From Kitasatospora sp. GP82 (GTDB lineage: Bacteria > Actinomycetota > Actinomycetes > Streptomycetales > Streptomycetaceae), in NCBI RefSeq assembly GCF_029892105.1, contig NZ_JARZAJ010000028.1, positions 28,686-92,685 on the forward strand: 64,000 nucleotides of DNA, given 5' to 3'. Positions 1-7,860 of the stretch are shown in pieces; the stretch's first letter is position 1, and each line of letters begins with the position of its first letter. The notes beneath the pieces were generated by a model. It was not told the origin of the DNA and did no database searches. It saw only the letters and a program-made list of their open reading frames with translations. The position numbers and the translations under genes were made by a program.

Positions 1-134
1 TCGTCGACGTCAGCGAGGAACTGGACGTGCCCGCAGCGCTGCTGCGGCCGGACGGCCACGTGGCGTGGGTCAGTGAAGATCAGCAGGATCTGCTCAGCCA
101 GCTGCCCAAGTGGTTCGGCGCTGCCGTCAGCTGA
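1..134 (+). CDS. C-terminal end of FAD-dependent monooxygenase (partial)
   Basis: Only the last 43 codons lie in the window; the reading frame begins at base 3 and ends in TGA at 132-134. The tail reads LLRPDGHVAWV followed about 15 residues later by LPKWFGAAVS. This LxRPDGxVAW...WFG ending is the usual C-terminus of PHBH-fold aromatic/antibiotic FAD monooxygenases (tetracycline- or rifampicin-hydroxylase-like), where the RPDG stretch belongs to the thioredoxin-like tail domain. The FAD-binding domain is outside the window, so substrate and full length cannot be judged. Seen: the tail motif. Inferred: the family. Confidence 0.6.
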   Translation, partial: VDVSEELDVPAALLRPDGHVAWVSEDQQDLLSQLPKWFGAAVS

Positions 135-619
135 GCGCGCAGTTGTGGCTCGAAAGGGGGTGGGACCTTTCTCCGGCCGAGTCCGGCGCGGTCCGGTGCC
201 GTACCTCCCGCTGAGTGCCGCGCCACCGGCGCGGCCCAGGCTCTGGCGGCCGGACGCATCCGCCCTACACCGACCAGGAAGCCGTGCATTTCCTCGCCGG
301 GCAGCGCCACCTGCGCGCGGCGTTGCCGCAGCACCGCGCCGAGCCGATGGATATCACCCGGCTGGCCCGGCCGCTGCTGCCGCCCCACCCGCGACTCCAC
401 GAGGTCGGCGGGAGTCCTGGCGACCAGCCCGAGCCGGTCGGCCAGCAGCCAGGTGGCACTTCGGACCGTCAACCCCAGGGCGGAGGCTGGGTGACGTTCA
501 GCCCGTACTCCCTGGCCACCCGCCTCCTGACCGGTTCTCAGCTGCACCTCATAGCCGGCACCGCCAACCCAGCCCGCCCTTCCGGACACCTCCCGCTGCC
601 CGGCCCCTTCACGGCCGGG
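135..619. other. gap with no convincing gene
   Basis: No complete gene is recognised here. The minus strand between about 239 and 480 reads as a stretch with high G/C at third codon positions (ATWLLADRLGLVARTPADL...), but it has no family I recognise, no ribosome binding site, and runs into low-complexity sequence at both ends. It may be a gene remnant. Confidence 0.4.
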
Positions 620-1156
620 TCAGGTTGACAGGAGGGGCTCGCGATCGGCGTAGGCGTGGGTGAGGGTGCCGTCCTTGGGGAAGGGACGCAGGCCGTAGTC
701 GTGCAGGCCGAGGCGGTCGGCGACAGCCCTGGAGGCGGTGTTGTGCGCGTGGATCCAGGCGATGAAGGGGAGTTCGGGGGCGGCGTGGTCGGCGTGGCGC
801 TGTGCGGCACGCGCGAGCTCGGTGGCGTACCCGTGTCCCCAGCGGGCCGGAGAGAGGCGGTAGTACAGGTTCCAGTAGCCACCGGGGTGCTGCTGGGCGC
901 CACCGCTGCCGACCACCTCTCCGGTGGCGCGCAGCCGTACGGTCCAATACCCGAGACCGTCGGCGTCCCAGGCTGCGACGGCGCGCTCGATCCAGGCCCG
1001 GGTGGTTTCGGGATCGGTATGCCTGCCCTCGGGCTGGTGGCCCCAGGTACGGGCGTCGGTGTTCAGGGCGAACAGTGCGTCCAGGTCGTCGAGGGTGACG
1101 GCGTGCAGATCGAGGCGCTCGGTACGGACGAGGTACGGCTGATTGGGTTCGCTCAT
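620..1156 (-). CDS. GNAT family N-acetyltransferase
   Basis: A 178-residue protein of the RimJ/RimL type of GNAT acetyltransferases, which move an acetyl group from acetyl-CoA to an amine. The N-terminus VRTERLDLHAVTLDDLDALF is the usual first strand and helix. The acetyl-CoA loop is recognisable at RWGHGYATEL (about residue 110), and NTASRAVADRLGL is the usual C-terminal helix. The start at 1156 was chosen because the frame upstream is low-complexity and the family normally begins a few residues before RTERLDL; no clear ribosome binding site precedes it. The substrate cannot be inferred. It stands alone, ending in a poorly coding region. Confidence 0.85.
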   Translation of the reverse strand: MSEPNQPYLVRTERLDLHAVTLDDLDALFALNTDARTWGHQPEGRHTDPETTRAWIERAVAAWDADGLGYWTVRLRATGEVVGSGGAQQHPGGYWNLYYRLSPARWGHGYATELARAAQRHADHAAPELPFIAWIHAHNTASRAVADRLGLHDYGLRPFPKDGTLTHAYADREPLLST

Positions 1157-1257
1157 CGCATGATCGTACTGACCATGGACGAGGGGCGGCCACGCTTCCG
1201 GCGCGGCCAGAGGCCTGCCACGTCCCCGACAGTCGGGCTGCCACAGCTGACGCTGCG

Positions 1258-2007
1258 TCAGTTGGGGCCGAGTCGTAGCGCGCGGCGGCCCGCCGCAAGG
1301 GCGAGCAGCACCCACAGCGCGGCCGTGCCGCCGACACCGATGACACCGACGCCCAGGCCCGAGTAGTCCCTGTCGGTCGAGACCGGCGGCACCCAGCCGT
1401 CCGGGTCCACCACGACGGTCTCGGTGGTGCCGACCGCCTGGCCCCAGCAGTCGGGGGCCGCCAGCCTGGCGTGCGGCAGCGGCTGCCCGTCCGCGCGGCG
1501 GATGCCGCAGGTCCAGCTCAGCCCGCCGCTCTTCTTCTTGCTGCTGTGCGTCGCGGTGATCACCACGTCGGTGCGCTCACCGCGCAAGTGCATCACCTCG
1601 GACTTGAAGACTTGCCAGGGCAGGACCAGCAGTGCGATACCGAGCGCCACGCCCGGCCACAGAAACCACCCGCTGGGGCGCACCAGCATGAGCGCGGCCA
1701 GCGCGCCGAGCAGCGCCAGCACGGCGGTGATCAGGGCCAGGGCCCCGTAATCCGGATTGGCGGCGAGCACCGCGAGGCCGGCCAGCGTCAGCGGGGTAAG
1801 CACCGCAACCAGGACGCTGACCCGGCGGACCCGGCGGCGGGCCGGCTCCGGGAGCCTCCCGCGGTCGGCACCGCGGCTGCCTGGACCGCCGTGCACGGCC
1901 CGGCGCGGCCTGCGACTGCCCCCGGCCGGCCTGGGCGGTGCGAACGTCCCGTCCTTCAAGGGTCTCTTCTGCTTCTTCTTTCCCCCGGCCACAGCATTCC
2001 CGTTCAC
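1258..2007 (-). CDS. membrane protein of unknown function
   Basis: A 249-residue protein that I cannot assign to a function. The first 60 residues are basic and rich in Lys/Arg (GGKKKQKRPLKDG). Two adjacent hydrophobic segments follow at about 64-84 and 88-112, a third at about 116-134, and a last one near the C-terminus (about 220-242). Between the third and fourth lies an approximately 85-residue extracytoplasmic-looking domain with two cysteines (WTCGI, PDCWGQ) that may pair. The layout resembles DUF3592-like actinobacterial membrane proteins. The start is GTG at 2007 (VNGNAV). Codon use is typical of a real gene. Confidence 0.65.
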   Translation of the reverse strand: MNGNAVAGGKKKQKRPLKDGTFAPPRPAGGSRRPRRAVHGGPGSRGADRGRLPEPARRRVRRVSVLVAVLTPLTLAGLAVLAANPDYGALALITAVLALLGALAALMLVRPSGWFLWPGVALGIALLVLPWQVFKSEVMHLRGERTDVVITATHSSKKKSGGLSWTCGIRRADGQPLPHARLAAPDCWGQAVGTTETVVVDPDGWVPPVSTDRDYSGLGVGVIGVGGTAALWVLLALAAGRRALRLGPN

Positions 2008-2179
2008 TCGCTCAGCAGACTTCCGCGACAGTCTGACTGGTCAGCCCGGCACACGGAACAGGCGGGTCCTCCTACCCGCCACCGTCCGGGCAACTGACAG
2101 CACCACGACTGCCGGGATCTCCTCCGGCGTCCCGCTCCCGATCACAGCCGGCTCCCTTCACCGGGCGGCGTCAAGTCCC

Positions 2180-2605
2180 GTCGAGGAAACTGCCGACGGC
2201 CTGCGCCGAGTGGCTGTCGCCGCGGTCGCCGCGGACCTGATCGGCAACTCAGTCAGCAGTGCGGGCGAAGGCAGCGCCGTCACGGCAGTTGGCGTCCTCC
2301 TCGTCGCGCTGTCGACCCTGCCGCTGCCCGTCCGGCGCAGCCACCCGGCTCCGGCGCTCGCGGCCGTCCTGGTCCTGGGCATGGCGGCGAACCTCACCGC
2401 ACCGCCGTCGAGCCACTTCGGCGCCGTCCTCTCGGTGGCCCTGTACTCGGTGGCCTGGGTCCGCGCCGCCCCGGTGACGGCTCTGGCGTCCACCGCGACG
2501 GTGGTGCTGACGCTGCTCAGCCAGAGCATCGGAGACGAGCCAGAGATGACCTTGATCAAGCCGTTCACGGACGATCTCTGTTTGGCCCGCGGAACACCTC
2601 CGTAG
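2180..2605 (+). pseudogene. N-terminal membrane fragment of a sensor histidine kinase
   Basis: The frame encodes four hydrophobic segments: about 2240-2330 (VTAVGVLLVALSTLPLPVRR), 2350-2400 (PALAAVLVLGMAANLTA), 2420-2470 and 2475-2530. This matches the four-helix input region of NarL-type actinobacterial sensor kinases, including the PLPVRRSHP turn that is common there. The frame then closes after a short unrelated tail, before any dimerisation (HisKA_3) or ATPase domain. I find no start with a ribosome binding site. It is best read as a truncated kinase gene whose catalytic half is lost. A complete kinase of the same family lies at 9312-10418 but is not its missing half. Confidence 0.5.
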
Positions 2606-2640
2606 CGTCGGAGCGCCCGACTTCATCTATGGAGGTCCTC

Positions 2641-3078
2641 GTGACGAATGTCGACTCCCTGTCCACGGCGCCGGCTGGACAGCAGGTCAACGACTCGCTC
2701 ATCGCCCTTCCCACCCCACCCGCAGTCGTAGCCCCGCAAGGAGGCCGAGCGGAACGGGGCATCACCAGGGAACGCGTCGGTTCTCGTCAACTCTGCCTGA
2801 GCCGCCTCGTGATCCCACCGCTCACCACCGAGCAGGCACACCTCCACGCGGACCACGAGACCGCGATCTACATCGTCAGCGGCGAGATCGAAGTCCGGCA
2901 CGGACCCGACCTGACCGAGGTCACCATCGCAGGCCCCGGCGACTTCGTCTACATCCCACCGAACGTCCCCCACCAGCCGATCAACCGAAGCCGGACACAG
3001 GAAGTCGTCGTCCTGGCAGCACGCACCGACCCGCACGACATCGAAAGCCTCGTGCTGCTCCCCACCGCAACACACTGA
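2641..3078 (+). CDS. cupin domain protein
   Basis: A 145-residue single-domain cupin. The conserved metal-binding barrel is seen at HLHADHETAIYIVSGEIEV (about residues 64-82, motif 1, with His/His/Glu ligands) and at GPGDFVYIPPNVPHQP (about 100-115, motif 2, with the last His ligand). Such proteins are small isomerases, dioxygenases or sensors, and the substrate cannot be told from the sequence. The GTG start at 2641 was preferred over the in-frame ATG at 2629 because a perfect GGAGG (2631-2635) sits five bases before it. The gene stands alone, directly after the kinase remnant. Confidence 0.85.
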   Translation: MTNVDSLSTAPAGQQVNDSLIALPTPPAVVAPQGGRAERGITRERVGSRQLCLSRLVIPPLTTEQAHLHADHETAIYIVSGEIEVRHGPDLTEVTIAGPGDFVYIPPNVPHQPINRSRTQEVVVLAARTDPHDIESLVLLPTATH

Positions 3079-3570
3079 ACACACGGACCCGCGACCACCT
3101 GGCCGCACCCTGCCGCAGACCCAGGCCCCCTCGACCGGCAACCTCGCCTTGGCGGCCGGCCGCGTGCTGCGCGCGGGGGTGTCGTGCGTGCACGCGTGCA
3201 CCAGCGTGACCAGGGCACGTTGCGAGAGCCGGAGCTTGCAGCGACGGTACCCTCCCGTGTGACGATGAGCATGGTGGCCCACTCAACCAGCTCGTGCGGC
3301 AGGTACGGTGCGACAGGACAGGAACCAACGAGGCTCTCCGGCGGAAGAGTTGAGATGTGAGAATCGCCCGACCGCCCGGGAGCCTTGTCCGATCTACGCC
3401 GACCGGCCCCGACCCGCCCGACCGTCATCGCCCATGGAGGAGCGGGAAACTACCGGCAGCTGCCGGCGGCGCCCCATTGGGCCGACCCGATCGGTGCGGG
3501 TACTGGCGGTGATCGGGTGATGCGTGCCCACACGCAGGTACGCCCCGGGCGCCGACTCGTTGCACAGAAC
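3079..3570. other. gap with no recognised gene
   Basis: About 490 bases between the cupin gene and the next gene. All six frames give arginine/proline-rich translations without third-position bias or family motifs. I see no terminator with a long stem and no clear promoter. Confidence 0.5.
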
Positions 3571-4047
3571 ATGGCCAGTGCATCGGGCGAGCGAGGAATG
3601 CCTACACCGCTGCTGTGGGCATTCGTCATCCGCGAGTCAGCGCCACAGTCGCCGCCGGTCGCCGAAGCGATCCTGGAGATCGGGCCCTCCCAGCATGCGC
3701 AGCTGCTGGAGGACGCGATGGCCAGTGGCTTCACCCTCGCCGCAGGCGATCCCCCGCCGACCACCGCCGAAGTCCACGTACACCACGGCCTTCTCACCGA
3801 GCTCAGCCTGGTCGGCGGACACCGTGTGTGGCAGCCGGCACCGCCCGCCCCGCTCTCACCCGAGTGGCTGTCCGCCGCTCAGACCAGGGACAGCGTCGTG
3901 GTCATCATCGTCCCGCCCGGTACCTGGCCCCAGAGCCTGCCGGACACGGCACCCGCCGACCTCGCCGACGTGTTCACCACCAACCTGCAGGAAGCACGAA
4001 CGAACGGGCTGGTCCAACACGGAACAGCCCGCCTCATCGCCCGGTGA
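3571..4047 (+). CDS. hypothetical protein, weakly DUF5949-like
   Basis: A 158-residue soluble protein with good codon bias and no signal peptide or membrane segment. The pattern APLSPEWLSAAQTRD followed by a hydrophobic strand (VVVIIVPPGTWP) resembles the second half of DUF5949-type Streptomyces proteins, but the first half does not match convincingly. Start choice is uncertain: ATG 3571 is used, ATG 3598 (preceded closely by GAGG) would shorten it by nine residues, and the frame is open further upstream without coding character. No function can be assigned. Confidence 0.55.
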   Translation: MASASGERGMPTPLLWAFVIRESAPQSPPVAEAILEIGPSQHAQLLEDAMASGFTLAAGDPPPTTAEVHVHHGLLTELSLVGGHRVWQPAPPAPLSPEWLSAAQTRDSVVVIIVPPGTWPQSLPDTAPADLADVFTTNLQEARTNGLVQHGTARLIAR

Positions 4048-4434
4048 GACACCAACGCCCGGCTGGACCCGCAAGCCGCTCGCCGCCGAGGGGCCAACCG
4101 CCGTCTGACGGCCGTTCCGATACCGGGTCTCAGCGTGGGGCCTTGCGATCGCGGGACAGCGTTCGTCACCGTGGCGAGGCGACGGAACATCAGGGAGGTG
4201 CAGGCAGCCGTACGGTGCGCGGTGTCGGTGCACCGACGGGCGGCGACTCGGCCTCGGTGGCGCGGTCAGCCTCCTCCTGGCGGCGCCGGGCGGTGAGCAG
4301 CTGCTCCCGGAGGTCCCCTTCTCGCCCACCACTGCGGCAAACGCGGCTCACCCTCCGGGGCGGCGCGCGGTGTACGGCCCCAACGCCGGCCCATTCCCGC
4401 CCCATGGCCCCCGGCCCAATCGGGTTCGGCCGGG
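4048..4434. other. convergent gap, nothing recognised
   Basis: This stretch separates the 3' ends of two convergent genes. The open frames within it are shadows of the neighbouring copD-like gene or low-complexity sequence, and I found no clear hairpin terminator. Confidence 0.4.
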
Positions 4435-5601
4435 TCAGGGCGTGGCCAGGGCCTCCCGCCGGGAGAGGGCGTCGGAGGTCCTGACCGTGATGTGGAGCGA
4501 GGCCGCGAGGGTGAGGGCCAGTACGGCGCCCACGGCGAAGATGGTGCCGCTCGTGACGGGCGGCGGGCTGCCGGCCTCGGAGCGGGCGGAGCCGCTGAGG
4601 AAGGGGACGACGGCCAGAACGGCGGCTCCCAGGGCGACCTCCGCCCAGACGACCTTCGGGAAGTGCCGCAGCGTCAGGTGCAGGAGGGAGGCCGTGGGGT
4701 CGGCGCGGCGGGCCTGGGCGATGCGGGGCATCAGCCAGAACTGGTTGACGCCGCCGGCCGTGACCATGCCGAGGACCAACGCGATCTTGATGAGCAGGAA
4801 GAATCCGTAGGTCGTCGTCCACAGCTGCTCGATGCCACCGACGTGCTTCCAGCTCATCCACAGGCCGGAGGTGAGCACCGAGCCGACGCAGACCAGGGCG
4901 ACGAGGCTGAAGCGACGCCAGAGGTCCGCCCACAGCGCGCCGGCGTTCTCGCTCAGTCGGCCGCAGGTACCCGCGAGGGTGGCGAGCAGGGCCAGACCGC
5001 CGATCCACACCGTGCCGCTGACAATGTGGACCTGGTCGAACAGGGGGTCGAGCACGTGGTCCGCGTCCTTCGGCGCGGTGGCCGGTATCGCCGCGATGAG
5101 CGTCACCGCGAGCGCCAGGGGCAGCGCGGTCAGCGCGAGCACGTCCAGGTACCGGCGCGCCTGCGGGATGAACAGCGCGATCAGGGCGGCGGATGCCAGG
5201 ACCAGGACGGCGTTCTGGACCAGACAGATCGTGCCCTGGGCCACCCAGGTCCCCTTCGCCGCGGGTGCACGCAGGAAGTCCCGGATCCGTCCCGGCGCGA
5301 GAGCTTCGCCGAACGGCATGCCCTTGCCGGCCCGGGCCAGGCGGGCGGCGAGCTGGAAGTAGCCGGCCACGAGCAGGAGGACCCCGGACCAGGCCAGGTA
5401 CCCCGCCGTCCGCCGACGCAGAGCGTCGACATCACCGCGCTCGTTCTCCGGCGTGCGAAGTGCCGGGCGGACCGCTGCCGCGTACGTCACCGTGGATCCG
5501 ATGGCTCCACACAGACCGATGAAGTAGCCGGACTTGGTCAGAATCCGCCAGAGGGGAGGCGTGGTGTAGTCGGCCGAGGCGGCCAGATGAGCGAAGATCA
5601 T
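4435..5601 (-). CDS. CopD family membrane protein
   Basis: A 388-residue integral membrane protein with about eight or nine hydrophobic helices. The CopD domain (copper resistance D) is recognised by the helix HIVSGTVWIGGLALLATLAG at about residues 192-211, with the His...Trp-x-Gly-Gly signature of the family, and by the following amphipathic loop and helix pairs. CopD proteins are thought to take part in copper uptake or handling across the membrane. No CopC, YcnI or copper-sensor gene is adjacent, so the metal role is inferred from the family only. The ATG at 5601 has no ribosome binding site. A promoter-like sequence lies so close upstream (see 5602-5643) that the mRNA may be leaderless. 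Confidence 0.8.
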   Translation of the reverse strand: MIFAHLAASADYTTPPLWRILTKSGYFIGLCGAIGSTVTYAAAVRPALRTPENERGDVDALRRRTAGYLAWSGVLLLVAGYFQLAARLARAGKGMPFGEALAPGRIRDFLRAPAAKGTWVAQGTICLVQNAVLVLASAALIALFIPQARRYLDVLALTALPLALAVTLIAAIPATAPKDADHVLDPLFDQVHIVSGTVWIGGLALLATLAGTCGRLSENAGALWADLWRRFSLVALVCVGSVLTSGLWMSWKHVGGIEQLWTTTYGFFLLIKIALVLGMVTAGGVNQFWLMPRIAQARRADPTASLLHLTLRHFPKVVWAEVALGAAVLAVVPFLSGSARSEAGSPPPVTSGTIFAVGAVLALTLAASLHITVRTSDALSRREALATP

Positions 5602-5643
5602 GAAGGGAAGGCTAACCTAAGTCCCCAGAGGTCCGTCCACAAC
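5602..5643 (-). promoter_or_regulatory. iron-box-like operator over copD promoter
   Basis: Reading the minus strand, a -35-like TTGTGG (5643-5638) and a -10-like TAGGTT (5619-5614) are 17 bases apart. The -10 lies inside TTAGGTTAGCCT (5620-5609), which matches the first half of the IdeR/DmdR iron-box consensus TTAGGTTAGGCTAACCTAA. The full 19-bp window 5602-5620 matches it at 14 positions by eye. The -10 ends only 12 bases before the ATG. Confidence 0.45.
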
Positions 5644-5828
5644 CCCAGCGAAGATCGTCCAATCGTTGTCAACGGGATACATCGAGGTCTGCCCCGACAC
5701 GGACGACAGCCGACGGCCGGCAGACGACGTGCGACGGCCAGGACGCGCTGCCACTCAGCGACCCCGGTCCCGAGCACTCTCCCGGCAACCCGACATTTCA
5801 GAGCGGCCGACACGACACAGCCCTCGGC

Positions 5829-5981
5829 ATGGACGCGGTCACCACCTTCGCCGGCAGCTGCACCCCGGACGAGCCGCCCCGCAAGGTCGGCCGAATCCCG
5901 GCAGTCGAGCGTGACGCGGCCTTCCGAACCGAGCCGGGCATCACCGTCAGCGGCATCCGCCAGGAGCTGCCGAACGGGTGA
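5829..5981 (+). CDS. possible small ORF or gene remnant
   Basis: Fifty codons, almost all ending in G or C, starting MDAVTTFAGSC and ending GIRQELPNG. The codon bias looks coding, but there is no ribosome binding site. The frame stays open for about ten codons upstream, and I recognise no family. It could be a short hypothetical protein or the tail of a deleted gene whose regulatory site survives just downstream (6015-6031). Confidence 0.25.
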   Translation: MDAVTTFAGSCTPDEPPRKVGRIPAVERDAAFRTEPGITVSGIRQELPNG

Positions 5982-6014
5982 TCCATCGACGCAACATCCG
6001 TTGCTCACAGGAGA

Positions 6015-6031
6015 ACTGACAGTCTGTCAGT
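6015..6031. promoter_or_regulatory. 17-bp perfect palindrome, TetR-operator-like
   Basis: ACTGACAG-T-CTGTCAGT is a perfect 8-1-8 inverted repeat of the kind bound by TetR-family repressors (TGACAG/CTGTCA half-sites). No TetR gene is adjacent; the nearest downstream gene starts at 6166. Confidence 0.5.
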
Positions 6032-6130
6032 AAAGTGCAGTCGCGCCTCTGCACGCGGGCGCCCGAGCCGTGGTGGCATGGACGTGCCAAGCATCCTGCC
6101 GAATCACCACTGCTCACCACTACTGCGCGT

Positions 6131-6147
6131 CCCACGGGATCCGTGGG
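6131..6147. promoter_or_regulatory. inverted repeat before DUF4360 gene
   Basis: CCCACGG-GAT-CCGTGGG, a perfect 7-3-7 inverted repeat 18 bases before the ATG at 6166 and just upstream of its GGAAGGAAG ribosome binding site. It could be an operator or a 5'-leader hairpin. Confidence 0.35.
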
Positions 6148-6165
6148 CGATCGGAAGGAAGAGCC

Positions 6166-6819
6166 ATGCTGTCACGCATGCTGGCCGTCGGCGGTGTCGC
6201 CGTATCGCTGCTCGGCTCAACGGGCTTCACCTGGTCGATGACTCCGCCGCCGGACAGGATCGTCATCGACGTGGCAACGGTCAACGGCTCCGGCTGTCCC
6301 GCCGGGACGGCCGCCGTCGCCGTCTCCCCGGACAACACCGCCTTCACCGTGACCTACAGCAACTACCTCGCCCAGGTCGGCCTCGACGCCAAACCGACCG
6401 ACTTCCGCAAGAACTGCCAGCTCGACCTCAACGTCCACGTCCCCCAGGGCTTCACCTACGCCATCGCCTCCGCCGACTACCGCGGCTTCGCCCACCTGGA
6501 GCCCGGCGCGACCGGCACCGAGAAGGCCAACTACTACTTCCAGGGCGACCCCCAGACCAGCTCGCTCAGCCACCAGTTCAACGGAGGACTCGACAACAAC
6601 TGGCAGGCCACCGACTCGGTCGACGTCGCCTCCCTCGTCTTCGCACCCTGCGGAGAGGAACGCAACTTCAACATCAACACCGAGCTGCGGGTGAGCGCGG
6701 GCACCTCCGACCCGACCAGGACGGCCAGCTTCATGACCATGGACTCCACCGACGGCAACATCAACACCACCTACCACCTCGCCTGGAAGCAGTGCCCCCG
6801 AGCCTCTTCTCGGGGCTGA
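6166..6819 (+). CDS. secreted DUF4360 domain protein
   Basis: A 217-residue protein with a Sec signal peptide (MLSRMLAVGGVAVSLLGSTG, cleavage probably within the first 25-30 residues). The DUF4360 domain follows: an opening of the type VNGSGCPAGTAAVAVSPDNT, the central FRKNCQLDLNVHVPQGFTYA, and a late conserved FAPCGEERNFNINTELRV. These contain three cysteines that are likely to be disulfide-bonded, with another near the C-terminus (WKQCPR). The function of the family is unknown; it is common in actinomycetes and fungi as an exported protein. The ATG at 6166 has a strong purine-rich ribosome binding site (6152-6162). Confidence 0.88.
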   Translation: MLSRMLAVGGVAVSLLGSTGFTWSMTPPPDRIVIDVATVNGSGCPAGTAAVAVSPDNTAFTVTYSNYLAQVGLDAKPTDFRKNCQLDLNVHVPQGFTYAIASADYRGFAHLEPGATGTEKANYYFQGDPQTSSLSHQFNGGLDNNWQATDSVDVASLVFAPCGEERNFNINTELRVSAGTSDPTRTASFMTMDSTDGNINTTYHLAWKQCPRASSRG

Positions 6820-7037
6820 CGGGCCCGTTCAGCAGGTCGGCGCTGCACTACGGACCGGTATGGCGCGCGCCGAAGTGATCCGCGCCGGGGTGGTGCGGCA
6901 GGCCGGGGAGGGCGCTGCCGCACCACCACTCGTTCCGGCACCTTTGGGCACAGGGTCCACCGGAGGGGGTAGAGCTGGAGTCAAAGCCCTGCGCGATACG
7001 CGGCAGGGCCGTCCAACTCAACTGCCCCGGAGGGCCG

Positions 7038-7478
7038 ATGTCTGCTCTGCGTACCAGTAGTCCCAGCGCTCTCGCCGCAGTCGCCGTCGCGGCGCTTCTC
7101 GCCTTCGCGGGCGCCGCCCCGGCCACGGCTGCCGCCCCGTCCAGTGCTCGGAGGGCGGTGGCCGTCGTCGCGGCAGCCGGGTTCAATGCCGGTGGCACGT
7201 GGCAGCTCCATCAGAGCAACGGGTTCGCGGTGACGCTCGACGTGACTCAGGACGGCAGCGGGAGGCTCTACGGGACCGCCTCCGCCGGCGGCACCGTCGG
7301 CACGATCGAAGAAGGCTCGGTGGACGGCGCGAGCATCTTCTTCACCATCGGGTGGTCCAACGGATCCAAGGGCCGGTACACCGGCTCCCTCGGCCCCGAC
7401 AGGCGCCTCTCCGGTACTACGTTCGACCTGAACAACCCGTCGAGCCAGGCGACCTGGTTCACCGACCGCACTTTCTAG
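7038..7478 (+). CDS. small secreted beta-rich protein
   Basis: A 146-residue exported protein. The signal peptide is clear: basic start, hydrophobic ALAAVAVAALLAFAGAAPATAAA, and an Ala-x-Ala site near residue 32. The mature part is a single domain of about 95 residues rich in Gly, Thr and Ser (GTWQLHQSNGFAVTLDVTQ ... GSVDGASIFFTIGWSNGSKG). The alternating pattern suggests an antiparallel beta-barrel, somewhat reminiscent of avidin- or lipocalin-like small sheets. No cysteine is present in the mature protein. No enzymatic function can be assigned. It follows the DUF4360 gene with a 218-base gap and is probably transcribed separately. Confidence 0.72.
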   Translation: MSALRTSSPSALAAVAVAALLAFAGAAPATAAAPSSARRAVAVVAAAGFNAGGTWQLHQSNGFAVTLDVTQDGSGRLYGTASAGGTVGTIEEGSVDGASIFFTIGWSNGSKGRYTGSLGPDRRLSGTTFDLNNPSSQATWFTDRTF

Positions 7479-7605
7479 GCAGCCTGCGGCACGCTTCCCG
7501 TCCGGCGCTGCGGAGGCCCCGATCAGCCTCAAGGCCCCGGACGGGCTGTCCACAGCCGAAGTTGTGCGCGTTCGCCGCCTGGGACCAGGTACAGCGCGGC
7601 ACTCT

Positions 7606-7638
7606 GCCCCGGCCGGACCACGACCGGCCGGGGCCTTT
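7606..7638. terminator. hairpin terminator
   Basis: Perfect 11-bp stem GCCCCGGCCGG / CCGGCCGGGGC (7606-7616 and 7624-7634) with a 7-base loop, followed on the plus strand by CTTT. It could also serve a minus-strand transcript ending at 7637. Confidence 0.6.
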
Positions 7639-7834
7639 AGTCGGCCTCGCACTCGTGGCCGGACTCGACCGGGCTGCCGTCCTCGAAGCCGGCCCTGCCG
7701 CGGAGTGTGGAATCGACGGCGTCGCGGGCCTGATGGGCGCGGGCCATCGCATAGTCGTCAAGTCGTGTTTCCGACAAGGGAGTTCGCATGTACATGGCGT
7801 CATTTTGGCAGTACCGTGTCGGCACTCGGGCCAT
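7637..7834 (-). CDS. possible small protein
   Basis: A frame of up to 65 residues; ATG 7834 has a weak GGGGTGA ribosome site, and ATG 7789 would give 50 residues. The C-terminal 50 residues (RTPLSETRLDDYAMARAHQA...) are a balanced, acidic, plausible protein. The stop codon lies directly beside the hairpin 7606-7634, as expected for a gene followed by its terminator. It is divergent from the carboxypeptidase gene, whose promoter must lie in or near its 5' end. No family recognised. Confidence 0.35.
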   Translation of the reverse strand: MARVPTRYCQNDAMYMRTPLSETRLDDYAMARAHQARDAVDSTLRGRAGFEDGSPVESGHECEAD

Positions 7835-7860
7835 TCACCCCACGCGAAGGGCCAACTCCG

